A stretch of 64,000 nt of DNA from Streptomyces prunicolor NBRC 13075 (GTDB lineage Bacteria; Actinomycetota; Actinomycetes; Streptomycetales; Streptomycetaceae): the NCBI RefSeq assembly GCF_000367365.1, contig NZ_BARF01000104.1, forward strand, positions 1-64,000. Direction: 5' to 3'. The translations under genes and the position numbers were made by a program. The notes below the pieces were generated by a model. The model made no database searches. It saw only the letters and a program-made list of their open reading frames with translations, and was not told where the DNA came from. Of the stretch, positions 35,054 through 44,066 are shown in pieces; position 1 is the first letter of the stretch; the number at the start of each line of letters is the position of its first letter.

Positions 35054-37455
35054 GGCTCTGGTACCGGCAGCCGGCGGAGGACTTCCTCGCGGCGCTCCCG
35101 CTGGGCAACGGGTCCCTGGGCGCGATGGTGCACGGGCGTGTCGTACGGGAGCGGATCGACCTCAACGCCGACACCTTGTGGTCCGGCGGTCCCGGGGACC
35201 ACAACGACGACGGGGCTGCCGCGCACCTCCCCGCCCTGCGCGAGGCGGTGCTCCGCGACGGCGACCATGTGCGTGCCGAGGAGCTGGCCACGCGGATGCA
35301 GGGGCCGTTCACGCAGGCGTACCAGCCGCTGGGTGCCCTGCTGTTCGACCTGGACCATGGTGATGAAGTCACCTCGTACCGGCGGGAGTTGGACCTGGCC
35401 GAGGGCGTCGCCACGGTCGCGTACACCGTCGACGGCGTACGCCACACCCGCGAGCTGTTCGTGTCGGCGGTCGCGGGCGTCCTCGCCGTCCGGCTGAGCT
35501 GTGACCGCCCGGCGGCGCTGTCCTTCACCGCCCGCCTGCACTCCGCGCACCCGGGATCGGCGCCGGGCGCGGTCATCACGGGCCGTGCCCCCGCGCACGT
35601 GCGGTTCGAGGCAACCGGCCCCGACGCCGTCACGTACGCGCCCGACGCGGGCACCGGATTCTCGGCGGGACTACACGTCCAGGCCGACCCGGAAGCCACC
35701 GTCGAGCGCACCCCGGACGGAGGCCTGCGCGTCACCGGAGCGACGACCGCCACCCTGCTCGTCGCCGTCACGACCGGCTACCAGGGCTGGAACCAGACCC
35801 CGCTCGGGCCGGAATCCGGCCTGGACACCGACGTCGTAGAGCAGTTGGAAACCGCCGCCGCCCTTCCCTACGAACGGCTGCGCGCCGAGCACACCGCCGA
35901 CCACCGGGCCCTCCAGGAACGGACAGATCTACGCCTGGACCACGACCCGGCGCTCGACGACCTGCCGACCGACGAACGCCTCGGCGCTGTGCGGACGGGC
36001 GGCGACGATCCGGGCCTGGCCGCACTGCACTTCGCGTACGGCCGCTATCTGCTCATCGCCTCCTCCCGTCCCGGTTCCCAGCCTGCCAACCTCCAGGGCA
36101 TCTGGAACACCGCGGTCCAGCCGCCCTGGCAGTCCAACTGGACCACCAACATCAACCTCCAGATGAACTACTGGCACGCCGAGGCCACCGGCCTGCCGGA
36201 ATGCCACGAGCCGCTCTTCGACCTGATCGACGACCTCGTCGAGGCCGGCCGCCGCACCGCACACGCCTACTACCGCTGCCGGGGCTGGACCGCGCACCAC
36301 AACGTCGACATCTGGCGCAGCACCAACCCGGTGCAGGGCAGCCCGAGTTGGGCCAACTGGCCGATGGGGGCGGCATGGCTGTGCGCCCATCTCTGGGAGC
36401 ACTACCGCTTCAGCGCCGACCGCCGTTTCCTAGCCGCGCGCGCGTACCCGGCGATGCGGGAGGCCGCCGTCTTCCTTCTGGACTTCCTCGTCGAGGACAC
36501 CGAGGGACGCCTCGTCACCTGCCCCTCCACCTCACCCGAGCACCGCTTCCGGGCACCAGACGGATCACTGGTCGCCACCGGCGCGGCGAGCACGATGGAC
36601 CTCTGGCTCACCGGAGAACTCTTCGGCAACTGCCTCGCGGCGATCGGGGAGTTGGGCCTGCGCGACGAGATCGAGGACTCGCTGCGCACCGCCCGCGAAC
36701 GGCTGCGCCCGGTGTCGTACGTGGCCGGGAAGCCACTTCCCGAGTGGTGGGAGGACGTCGAGCCGGAGGACCTCGGGCACCGCCATCTCTCCCACCTCTA
36801 CGGCCTCTACCCCGGTTCACTGATCGACGCCGAGGAGACACCGGAGCTGTTCGCCGCCGCCCGCGCGGCCCTGGACCAGCGCCTCACGCACGGCGGTGGG
36901 GGCACCGGCTGGAGCCTTGCCTGGGTAGCCGCGCTAGCCGCCAGAATCGGCGAGGGAGACCTCGCCCAGCGCAGCCTCAACTCCCTTCTGGCGGGCTCCA
37001 CTTCGGACAACCTCTTCGACCTGCACCCGCCGGAGCTGTTCCAGATCGACGGCAACTTCGGTGCCACGGCCGCCATGGCCGAACTGCTCCTCCAGAGCCA
37101 CACCGACGAACTGCGGCTGCTGCCCGCACTCCCGTCCGCCTGGCCGGGCGGCAGCGTCCGGGGGCTGCGGGCCCGGGGCGGCGTCGGCGTGGACCTCGAC
37201 TGGCAGCACGGCCTGCTCACCAGCGCCCGGCTGACCCTCACCAGCCCGGGCACTTACGTGTTGACCGCCCCCACCGGTGGGGGCCTCCTGCGAGTTTCGG
37301 ACAGCGAGGGCCGTCCTGTCCCGGTGGACAGCACGCTCCTGCCGGGCGGGTTCGTACGCACGGCCTTCACTGCAGCCGGGACATCGGTCCACCACGTGCG
37401 CCCTCGCCTGCGATGGCAGGCGGCAGTCATCAGGTCCAGGGCGCGACCACGGTGA
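35047..37455 (+). CDS. GH95 alpha-L-fucosidase/alpha-galactosidase-type enzyme
   Basis: An 802-residue protein. GTG 35047 overlaps the GH2 stop by 7 bp. GH95 motifs are complete: WYRQPAEDFLAALPLGNGSLGAMV opening, NTAVQPPWQSNWTTNINLQMNYW with N368 and N370, CPSTSPEH with E498, and FQIDGNFGATAAMAELLLQSH with D668. These match the Asn/Glu/Asp catalytic set of Bifidobacterium AfcA. Family members cleave alpha-1,2-L-fucose or alpha-L-galactose by inversion. Its pairing with GH2 suits side chains of xyloglucan or arabinogalactan. It ends tail-to-tail with the sigma factor gene, overlapping by 26 bp. Confidence 0.92.
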   Translation: MLRLWYRQPAEDFLAALPLGNGSLGAMVHGRVVRERIDLNADTLWSGGPGDHNDDGAAAHLPALREAVLRDGDHVRAEELATRMQGPFTQAYQPLGALLFDLDHGDEVTSYRRELDLAEGVATVAYTVDGVRHTRELFVSAVAGVLAVRLSCDRPAALSFTARLHSAHPGSAPGAVITGRAPAHVRFEATGPDAVTYAPDAGTGFSAGLHVQADPEATVERTPDGGLRVTGATTATLLVAVTTGYQGWNQTPLGPESGLDTDVVEQLETAAALPYERLRAEHTADHRALQERTDLRLDHDPALDDLPTDERLGAVRTGGDDPGLAALHFAYGRYLLIASSRPGSQPANLQGIWNTAVQPPWQSNWTTNINLQMNYWHAEATGLPECHEPLFDLIDDLVEAGRRTAHAYYRCRGWTAHHNVDIWRSTNPVQGSPSWANWPMGAAWLCAHLWEHYRFSADRRFLAARAYPAMREAAVFLLDFLVEDTEGRLVTCPSTSPEHRFRAPDGSLVATGAASTMDLWLTGELFGNCLAAIGELGLRDEIEDSLRTARERLRPVSYVAGKPLPEWWEDVEPEDLGHRHLSHLYGLYPGSLIDAEETPELFAAARAALDQRLTHGGGGTGWSLAWVAALAARIGEGDLAQRSLNSLLAGSTSDNLFDLHPPELFQIDGNFGATAAMAELLLQSHTDELRLLPALPSAWPGGSVRGLRARGGVGVDLDWQHGLLTSARLTLTSPGTYVLTAPTGGGLLRVSDSEGRPVPVDSTLLPGGFVRTAFTAAGTSVHHVRPRLRWQAAVIRSRARPR

Positions 37456-38983
37456 AGGAACGGCTCGCGCGGAACGCGTCGGTGTTCTGGGCGCGGTCGA
37501 CCCAGAGTTCGAGGTTGTCGCGGTAACGGAGGTAGCGGCCGGGGTAGTTGTACGACTCCAGGGAGACCGACCCGTCGGTGGAACCGGGCCGGGCGCAGAA
37601 GGTGGCGTCCTTCTGGAAGACGGCCGATCCATCGTTGGCGTCCAGCCGGATACGGAAGGCGTAGTGGCGCAGGTATCTGCCCGAGGCGTCCTTGAGCGAG
37701 TAGCAGTGGGAATCGGCCAGCCCGGCGACGAATCGGAAGGTGGCCTCCTGCTTCGCGGACCCGGGGCTGGTCGCGGCAACGGGACTGAGGAATCCGAGGT
37801 TGCCGACTTCACGCACATAGCGGCCGGACTGCTCGGCCGATCGCAGGGCGTGGCGGCCCAGGAGCGTTGGGACGGCCGTCGGCGTCGGGCTCGGCGTGGC
37901 GGACGTCGTCGGGGTCGGCGGTGGCGATGAAGCGGTGGGCGATGCCGGGGCATGGGGCTGGGCCCTTGCCGCAGGTGGTTGTACAGGCGCGTCGGACCGC
38001 ATGTACGCGTATACCGCGCCGCCACCCACCAGGGCCACCGCCCCGGCCGTCAAGGTCACCACCGGCTTGGCCGCCAACTTGCCCAGCAGGTGTCCTACCC
38101 GGCCCGCACCGCCGGGAGCGTGGGCAACCCCACCCGCCGCCGAGGCCGAGGGCATCGACTTGGCCAGCAGCAGGCCCGCCAGGCCGATCGGTACCGGCAC
38201 CAGCGCGAAGTTGCCCAACAGCCCCTCCGTCGGCACCAGTTCGGAGGTGTTGAACAGGCACTGCGGGCACTCCCGGACATGACGCGCCAGCCGCTTGCGC
38301 CACCGTGCGTTCGGCCGGCCGTCCCAGGAGGTCAACTGCGCGTCCAGTTCCGCACAGCGCGGCGATGCGGCCAGCGCGCGCACCACGGCCCGCCCGGACT
38401 CCAGCCGCTCCTTGACCCGCTGCACCCGTACCGCGGCATGCTGCGGCGCGAGGTCGCAGGCCGCCGCGAGTTCGGCGCGGGTCAGCTCTCCGGCGGTTTC
38501 CAGCCACCACAGCGAGAGCACCTCGCGCTCCTCGTCCTCCAGCCAACGGGTCGCCTCCACCGCCTCGCGCCGCTGTCCCGAAAGAGCCAGCCGGAGAATG
38601 GCCAGATCGGCGAAGTCCGCCTCCGGGGCCACCTCCTGGACGGCCTCGTCCGGCAGATCCGACTGCGGCCGGGCCTGCCGACCGCGCCACCGGTCACGGA
38701 CCTGTCGTACGGCGATGGCGACCAGCCAGGAACGGAACCGCTCCGGTTGCTCCAGGCCCGACAGTCCGTCCAGCGCCCGCAGCATCGTGTCCTGGACCAC
38801 GTCGTCGACGTCGCTGTGCCCGTCGAGGGCCCGTCCGACGATGTTGTAGACCAACGGCAGACAGCCCCGCACGAGGTGCTCCAGCGCCTGCGGGTCACCG
38901 GCCCGCGCCGCCACGACCACCTCGACGTCCGGCCGTTCCCGTACGTCCTGCGAGCGAACCCGTCCCACCTTTTGCCGCCCCAC
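37430..38983 (-). CDS. ECF sigma factor fused to zinc-finger motif, membrane helix and external AbfB domain
   Basis: A 517-residue protein (GTG 38983 chosen; GTG 38968 possible). Residues 38-103 are sigma-70 region 2 (DVDDVVQDTMLRAL, RSWLVAIAVRQVRDRWR), and about 135-195 region 4. C210 and HVRECPQC (H235, C239, C242) resemble the zinc motif of anti-sigma factors. A membrane helix follows (about 308-328), then a Pro/Thr-rich linker (330-372). Residues 378-517 are an AbfB/CBM42 trefoil (GRYLRHYAFRIRLD, NYPGRYLRYRDNLELWV). The parts imply a one-protein sensor: arabinofuranose binding outside would release or activate the sigma domain inside. It is divergent from the lyase-like gene at 39128, a likely target. 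Confidence 0.88.
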   Translation of the reverse strand: MGRQKVGRVRSQDVRERPDVEVVVAARAGDPQALEHLVRGCLPLVYNIVGRALDGHSDVDDVVQDTMLRALDGLSGLEQPERFRSWLVAIAVRQVRDRWRGRQARPQSDLPDEAVQEVAPEADFADLAILRLALSGQRREAVEATRWLEDEEREVLSLWWLETAGELTRAELAAACDLAPQHAAVRVQRVKERLESGRAVVRALAASPRCAELDAQLTSWDGRPNARWRKRLARHVRECPQCLFNTSELVPTEGLLGNFALVPVPIGLAGLLLAKSMPSASAAGGVAHAPGGAGRVGHLLGKLAAKPVVTLTAGAVALVGGGAVYAYMRSDAPVQPPAARAQPHAPASPTASSPPPTPTTSATPSPTPTAVPTLLGRHALRSAEQSGRYVREVGNLGFLSPVAATSPGSAKQEATFRFVAGLADSHCYSLKDASGRYLRHYAFRIRLDANDGSAVFQKDATFCARPGSTDGSVSLESYNYPGRYLRYRDNLELWVDRAQNTDAFRASRSFTVVAPWT

Positions 38984-39127
38984 CTCGTCGACGAACGTCT
39001 GATGCTGACGTTCCGAAGGATGGCAGTGTGCCAGAGGTGTTCGAAATTTCTTTCCGTGGTTTCTGTTATCCGCGATCCGCCCGTACGTCTCCTGCTGCGT
39101 ACGGCCGAATCCGACAGGAGCCAATCA

Positions 39128-40621
39128 GTGTCAGTGAGCCACAACAACAGCAGTCCGATGATGAGCCGGCGCAGCGTGCTGCGGGTGGCGGGAGCAGCCG
39201 GAGCGGCGGGCATCGGGGCAGCAGCCATCGGTGCCGGAGCCACTCCCGCCGCGGCGAGCACCGCGTTCGTACATCCCGGACTGCTGCACACGCAGGCCGA
39301 CTTCGACCGTATGGCCGCCAAGGTGAAGGCGGGCACCGGCCTGTGGAAGGCGGGCTACGCCAAGCTGGCGGGGAACCCACGCTCGGGGAGCACCTGGAAG
39401 GCGACCCCGCTCGCGACGGTGATACGCGGCGCCACCGGTGACAACGTCACCACGCTCGCCTTCGACATCGCCGCCGCCTACCAGAACGCGCTGCGCTGGA
39501 AGGTCACCGGCGACACGGCTCACGCGGACGCCGCCCGCGACATCCTCAACGCCTGGTCGGCCAAGCTCACCACACTCGACGGCAGCGCCGACCGGTTCAT
39601 CGCGGCGGGCATCCACGGCTACCAGTTCGCGAACGCCGCCGAGATCATGCGCGGTTACGACGGCTTCGATCTGGCCCGGTTCAAGAAGATGATGCTGGCC
39701 GTCTTCTACCCGATGAGCAGCAGCTTCCTCGCCAAACACAATGGCGCCTACGACTCCAACTACTGGAGCAGCTGGGACCTGTTGAGCGTCGCGTGCGTGC
39801 TGTCCGTCGGCATCCTCTGCGACGACCGGGCCAAGGTCGACGAGGCCGTCACGTACTTCAAGTCCGGCAAGGGCATGGGATCCATCAAGAACGCCATCCC
39901 CTTCATCCACCCCGGGGGCCTCGGGCAGATGGTGGAGGTCGGACGCGACCAGGGACACGCCCTGCTGAGCGTGGGCCTGCTGGGCACCATCTGCGAGATG
40001 GCGTGGAACCAGGGCATCGATCTGTACGGCTACGACGACAGCCGCGTGCTCAAGGGCGTCGAGTACGCCGCCAAGTGGAACCTCGGCCACGACGTCCCCT
40101 TCACCTCCTGGACCTGGCACAAGGGCGCGCCCGGTGCGTGGGAGGGGTGGGAGACGTTCACGGAAGCGTCCACGTGGGCCCGCGGTGATGTGCGTCCGAT
40201 CTGGGAGGGCCTCTACAACCACTATGTGAACCGCCGCGGCCTCGACGCGCCGTACGTGAGCGCCATGGCGGCGAAGGTCAGGCCCGAGGGCGGCGGCGGT
40301 GACTACGGAACCGGCGGCGGCCTCGACCACCTCGGCTTCGGCACCCTGACCTTCACCAGGGACAAGGCGATCGTCTCGGCCACCACACCGACGCCGTCCG
40401 CGAGTACGTCCGACACGGCGTCCTCTTCCGGCACCGGCGCCGCTGCCACCGCGACCCCTGCCGCCGACGCCGCCGGCGGGACCCAGCCGCAGGGCGGCCG
40501 GGGTGAGGATCTCGCCGCCACCGGCGCGGGCGGCATCGCCGCCGCAGCCGCGACCGGCGTCCTCGCCATCGCGGGCGGCTTCATCGCCCTGCGCCGCAGG
40601 GGCACCCGCGGCACCAGCTGA
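39128..40621 (+). CDS. Sortase-anchored alginate-lyase-fold surface enzyme
   Basis: A 497-residue protein from GTG 39128 (AGGAG at 39117-39121). The Tat signal is MSRRSVLRVAG with ATPAAA. Residues about 45-400 are an alginate-lyase-like domain very like that at 17573 (HPGLLHTQADFDRM, AAYQNALRWKV, NGAYDSNYWSSWDLL, VGRDQGHALLSVGLL). A Thr/Ser/Ala linker leads to LAATG (462-466), a hydrophobic stretch and an RRRGTR tail, the LAxTG signal for class E sortase. The enzyme is therefore probably wall-bound. It lacks AbfB, which is instead on the divergent sigma factor. Confidence 0.85.
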   Translation: MSVSHNNSSPMMSRRSVLRVAGAAGAAGIGAAAIGAGATPAAASTAFVHPGLLHTQADFDRMAAKVKAGTGLWKAGYAKLAGNPRSGSTWKATPLATVIRGATGDNVTTLAFDIAAAYQNALRWKVTGDTAHADAARDILNAWSAKLTTLDGSADRFIAAGIHGYQFANAAEIMRGYDGFDLARFKKMMLAVFYPMSSSFLAKHNGAYDSNYWSSWDLLSVACVLSVGILCDDRAKVDEAVTYFKSGKGMGSIKNAIPFIHPGGLGQMVEVGRDQGHALLSVGLLGTICEMAWNQGIDLYGYDDSRVLKGVEYAAKWNLGHDVPFTSWTWHKGAPGAWEGWETFTEASTWARGDVRPIWEGLYNHYVNRRGLDAPYVSAMAAKVRPEGGGGDYGTGGGLDHLGFGTLTFTRDKAIVSATTPTPSASTSDTASSSGTGAAATATPAADAAGGTQPQGGRGEDLAATGAGGIAAAAATGVLAIAGGFIALRRRGTRGTS

Positions 40622-40664
40622 ACGCCTCGGCACGGGTGACTGGCCGACCATTGGGGTGGACCCC

Positions 40665-41360
40665 CTACCCGATGGCGGCCTGTTCGCCGGTCGTGAGGTA
40701 GGCGATGACCATGTCGCCCAGCAGGGTCCGGTAGTGATCGCGGCGGTCCGGTGCGGTGAGGTCCCGCCCGAAGAGGGCACCGAAGGTGTGCCGGTTGGTG
40801 ATCCGGAAGCAGCAGAACGCGCTGATCATCATGTGCAGATCGACGGCGTCCACCTCGGCGGTGAAGACGCCCTGTTCGCGGCCCGCACGGAGGATCCGGT
40901 CGATGATGGCGACCGCCGGGGCGTTGAGCGAACGCAGTTTGGGCGAGGCGGCGATGTGCTCGGCCTGGTGGATGTTCTCGATACTCACGAGACGCATGAA
41001 GTCCGGATGTGCCTCGTGGTGGTCGAAGGTGAGATCGGCCAGCCGACGGATCGCGGACTTCGGGTCGAGATGCTCGACGTCGAGTTCCTGTTCGCTGTGC
41101 CGGATGCCGGCGTACGCCTGCTCCAGCACAGCTGTGAACAGCTGCTCCTTGCTGCCGAAGTAGTAGTAGATCATGCGTTTGGTGGTCCGGGTGCGGTCGG
41201 CGATGTCGTCGATGCGGGCGCCTGAATAGCCGATGCGCGCGAACTCCTCCGTCGCGGCCTCGAGGATCTCGGCCTGGGTCCTGGCGGCGTCACGGGTACG
41301 TCTGGCAGCGGGTTGTCCCTCTGTCAGTGTCAGTGGCTGCGGGGGGACGGATGCTGGCAT
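40665..41360 (-). CDS. TetR-family transcriptional regulator
   Basis: A 231-residue protein from ATG 41360 with a GAGGAA site. The helix-turn-helix spans about residues 25-75 (ILEAATEEFARIGYSGARIDDIADRTRTTKRMIYYYF), and a TetR_C-type helical domain follows. It lies 8 bp after the AroE-like gene and probably shares its transcript. It is a likely regulator of the transporter/esterase promoter at 43.7-44.1 kb. Confidence 0.9.
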   Translation of the reverse strand: MPASVPPQPLTLTEGQPAARRTRDAARTQAEILEAATEEFARIGYSGARIDDIADRTRTTKRMIYYYFGSKEQLFTAVLEQAYAGIRHSEQELDVEHLDPKSAIRRLADLTFDHHEAHPDFMRLVSIENIHQAEHIAASPKLRSLNAPAVAIIDRILRAGREQGVFTAEVDAVDLHMMISAFCCFRITNRHTFGALFGRDLTAPDRRDHYRTLLGDMVIAYLTTGEQAAIG

Positions 41361-41368
41361 GAGGTTCC

Positions 41369-42265
41369 TCACCGGGTGGGACTGCCGACGAGGTCGGCGA
41401 GGTCTTCGAGCATACGATCGGTGTGCGGCTCGTAGCCGGTGAACAGCCGGAACGCGTCGGCGGCTTGGAAGACAGCCATGCCGCCGCCGTCGAGAGTACG
41501 GCAGCCGAGGGCGCTTGCCGTGCGCAGCAGCTCGGTCTCCAGCGGGCGGTACACGACCTCTGCCACCCACAGCCGTGGGTGCAGCAGCTCGGCGGGGAAC
41601 GGCAGCCCGGGGTGGCCCGCCATACCGGTGGGGGTGGCGTGGACCAGGCCGTCGACGCGGGCCAGCTCGGCCGCCAGGTCCGGCAGCGGCGCGGTGCTCA
41701 CCCTGCCGGGCCCGAAGATGTGGTGGAGAGTGGCGGCGAGGGCCGCCGCACGCGTCTGGTCGGCATCCACGAGGACGAGCCGGTCGACCCCGACGGTGAG
41801 CAACGCGTGGGCGACGGCGGCACCGGCCCCGCCCGCCCCGAGTTGCAGGACCGAACCGGTCGGTACGTCGGGCAGTCCGCGTGCGAAGGACTGGGCGAAG
41901 CCGGTGCCGTCGGTGTTGTGCCCGATGGTCCGCCCGTCCCGGAAGACGACGGTGTTGACGGCGCCGATCTCCGCCGCTTCCGGCGCGAGTTCGTCCAGGT
42001 GCCCGATCACGAGTTGTTTGCAGGGGTGGGTGATGTTGAGACCGTCGAACCCCAGGGTGCGGGCGGACCTCAGGAGTTCACCCACGGCCGTGGCCGGCAG
42101 CGCCAGTTCGTCGATGTCGATGATGCGGTAGAGCATGCGCAGACCGTGCCGGTCCGCTTCCCGTTCGTGCAGGGCGGGGCTGAGCGAGGGGCCGATACCG
42201 GCTCCGATCAGCCCGGTGAGAAAGGAGGAACTCACGGTGGAGGGGGTCACGGTGGGGGAGGTCAC
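41369..42265 (-). CDS. Shikimate/quinate dehydrogenase (AroE-like)
   Basis: A 298-residue protein. The substrate site is intact: GPSLSPALHE (S27, S29), NITHPCK (K83), GAVNTVV (N104) and NTDGTGF (D119). The dinucleotide loop is GAGGAGAAVAHAL, followed by VLVDAD. The acidic residue there favours NAD+ over NADP+, as in catabolic quinate/shikimate dehydrogenases. With the MHS transporter upstream and the dehydroquinase at 50.8 kb, a role in quinate or shikimate breakdown is more likely than biosynthesis. Confidence 0.87.
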   Translation of the reverse strand: MTSPTVTPSTVSSSFLTGLIGAGIGPSLSPALHEREADRHGLRMLYRIIDIDELALPATAVGELLRSARTLGFDGLNITHPCKQLVIGHLDELAPEAAEIGAVNTVVFRDGRTIGHNTDGTGFAQSFARGLPDVPTGSVLQLGAGGAGAAVAHALLTVGVDRLVLVDADQTRAAALAATLHHIFGPGRVSTAPLPDLAAELARVDGLVHATPTGMAGHPGLPFPAELLHPRLWVAEVVYRPLETELLRTASALGCRTLDGGGMAVFQAADAFRLFTGYEPHTDRMLEDLADLVGSPTR

Positions 42266-42303
42266 GGTGATCGCGGGGTTCCTTCCGGCAATCGGCGGTC
42301 GAG

Positions 42304-42345
42304 GCGCCTGCGGCCGTCCGTACGGGGGCGGACGGCCGCAGGCGC
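42304..42345 (-). terminator. Hairpin between transporter and AroE-like genes
   Basis: A perfect 17-bp stem (GCGCCTGCGGCCGTCCG and its complement) with an 8-base loop lies 20 bp past the transporter stop. It can terminate or attenuate transcription into the AroE-like gene. Confidence 0.75.
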
Positions 42346-42364
42346 GGCGGGGACGGGGACAGGG

Positions 42365-43735
42365 TCAGGCTGCCGCCGCCTCGCGCTCGGCGGTCTGGGC
42401 CGGACGCGTGCCCGGCTTCATGCCGAGCTCGGCGGTGGGCACGTTGTAGGTCTCGCGGGCGGTGAGCACGGCGATCGAACTGACCACGCACATCGAGGCG
42501 GTGAGGATCCCGACGGCGACCCAGTTCTTGCCGTCGGAGCCGGAGAGCTGTGCCGCGTAGGTGACGGCGAAGCCGGTGATGGCGAAGCCGACCTGGGTGC
42601 TGATGGCCATGCCCGACAGGCGGACCCGGGTGCTGAACATCTCGGCGTAGAGCGCGGGCCAGATGCCGTTGGAGGCGCTGTACACCAGGCCCATGGTGGC
42701 GGCGCCGGCCAGGAAGATCAGCGGGTAGCTCTTCGAGGACACCGCCCCCAGGTAGACGAAGATCATGACGGCGCTGCCGATGGAGCCGATGAGGAAGACG
42801 GGCTTGCGGCCGATACGGTCGGAGAGTTTGGCCCACAGCGGGAGCGCGATCAGGGCCACCAGGTTGGCGAAGACGCTGACCCACAGCATGGTGGTGCGGT
42901 CGAGGCCGACGGCGCCGGTGGAGTAGGACAGCACCCAGACCCCGCCGATCGTGCTCACCGACGCGATGAGCGCCGCCGAAGCCACCCGCAGCATGTCGGC
43001 CCAGTGGTCCCGGAGGAGTTCGACCACCGGCAGTTTGTGCACCTCGGCGCGCTCCGAGATCTCCTCGAAGGCCGGTGCCTCCTGCAGGTTGCGCCGGATG
43101 AAGTACGCGGTCACGGTCACGAGCGCGCTCAGCAGGAACGGGATGCGCCAGCCCCAGGTGAGGAGTTGGTGCTCCGGGAGGGAGGCGATCGGGATGAAGA
43201 CCAGGGTGGAGATGATCAGGCCGAACTGGGTCCCGTTGAGGGTGAAGCTGGTGAAGTAGCCGCGTTGGTTCTCCGGCGCGTGTTCCAGCGTCAGGGAACT
43301 GGCGCTGGACTGCTCACCCGCGGCGGACAGCCCCTGGAGGAAGCGCAGCACCACGAGCAGGACCGGGGCCAGCGTGCCGACCTGGGCGTAGGTGGGCAGG
43401 CAGCCGATCAGGAGGGTTGAGAGGCCCATCATGAAGAGCGTGAGGATCATGATCTTCTTGCGGCCGATCCGGTCCCCGAAGTGCCCGAGGAAGACGGCGC
43501 CGATGGGGCGGGCCGCGTAGGCCACACCGAAGGTCGCCATCGAGATCAGCGTCGCGGTGGCCGGGTCGTCCGGGTCGAAGAACACCCTGGGAAAGACCAG
43601 CGCGGCTGCGCTGCCGTAGATGAAGAAGTCGTAGTACTCCAGGGCGCTCCCGATCCAGGCGGCGAGAGCCGCCTTTCGGTGCCCACTGGGTGGAATCCTC
43701 GATTCCGAGGCGTCATCGAGCGAACGAGCGGTCAC
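42365..43735 (-). CDS. MFS transporter of the metabolite:H+ symporter family (ShiA-like)
   Basis: A 456-residue, 12-helix protein. MHS signatures are present: IGSALEYYDFFIYGSAAALVFPRVFF, GHFGDRIGRKKIM in loop 2-3, and RFLQGLSAAGEQSSASSL. E. coli ShiA imports shikimate, and other members import alpha-ketoglutarate or aromatic acids. Next to the AroE-like gene, import of shikimate, quinate or an aromatic acid is likely. It is divergent from the carboxylesterase gene. Confidence 0.88.
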   Translation of the reverse strand: MTARSLDDASESRIPPSGHRKAALAAWIGSALEYYDFFIYGSAAALVFPRVFFDPDDPATATLISMATFGVAYAARPIGAVFLGHFGDRIGRKKIMILTLFMMGLSTLLIGCLPTYAQVGTLAPVLLVVLRFLQGLSAAGEQSSASSLTLEHAPENQRGYFTSFTLNGTQFGLIISTLVFIPIASLPEHQLLTWGWRIPFLLSALVTVTAYFIRRNLQEAPAFEEISERAEVHKLPVVELLRDHWADMLRVASAALIASVSTIGGVWVLSYSTGAVGLDRTTMLWVSVFANLVALIALPLWAKLSDRIGRKPVFLIGSIGSAVMIFVYLGAVSSKSYPLIFLAGAATMGLVYSASNGIWPALYAEMFSTRVRLSGMAISTQVGFAITGFAVTYAAQLSGSDGKNWVAVGILTASMCVVSSIAVLTARETYNVPTAELGMKPGTRPAQTAEREAAAA

Positions 43736-44066
43736 GTGTGCTCCTCATTGAGTACCGCGAGTGCTCCCGTTGCGGGAACGGCCGGGGTGAGCGGGGACAG
43801 AGGGGGGACGAGCGCGGCGTACGTCACGGCCACAACTCGCCTACGGGGATGCCGTGTCGAGCGGACTTGCCGGATGGCTGGTGGGGATGCCAGCCAATTA
43901 ACGTACTGGGAAGTTAATAGGGGACTTTGAGGTCGCTCGTGGGCTCACGTCAAGACACCCGACCGAAATTTATTTGTCACGACCCACCTCTTGCGTCGGA
44001 GGCCTCTCGCCGCTAGATATAACGAACCAGTGAGTACATTGCTCGGCCGCGAAGAGGTGGGCGCTT
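43736..44066. promoter_or_regulatory. Divergent promoter region with a TTAAC/GTTAA palindrome
   Basis: This 331-bp region is clearly more AT-rich towards its right half. ATTAAC (43897-43902) and GTTAAT (43913-43918) form an inverted repeat with a 10-bp spacer, a TetR-type operator shape. A related AACGAACCAGTGAGTAC stretch lies near 44026. No gene is seen here. The sites could regulate both the transporter and the esterase. Confidence 0.55.

Noticed and set aside
11695..37455. Alginate utilisation locus
   Set aside because: The alginate-lyase fold suggested this, but the partner enzymes (GH51, GH43-like, GH2, GH95, GH31, GH28-like, AbfB) point to an arabinose- and galactose-containing plant polymer.
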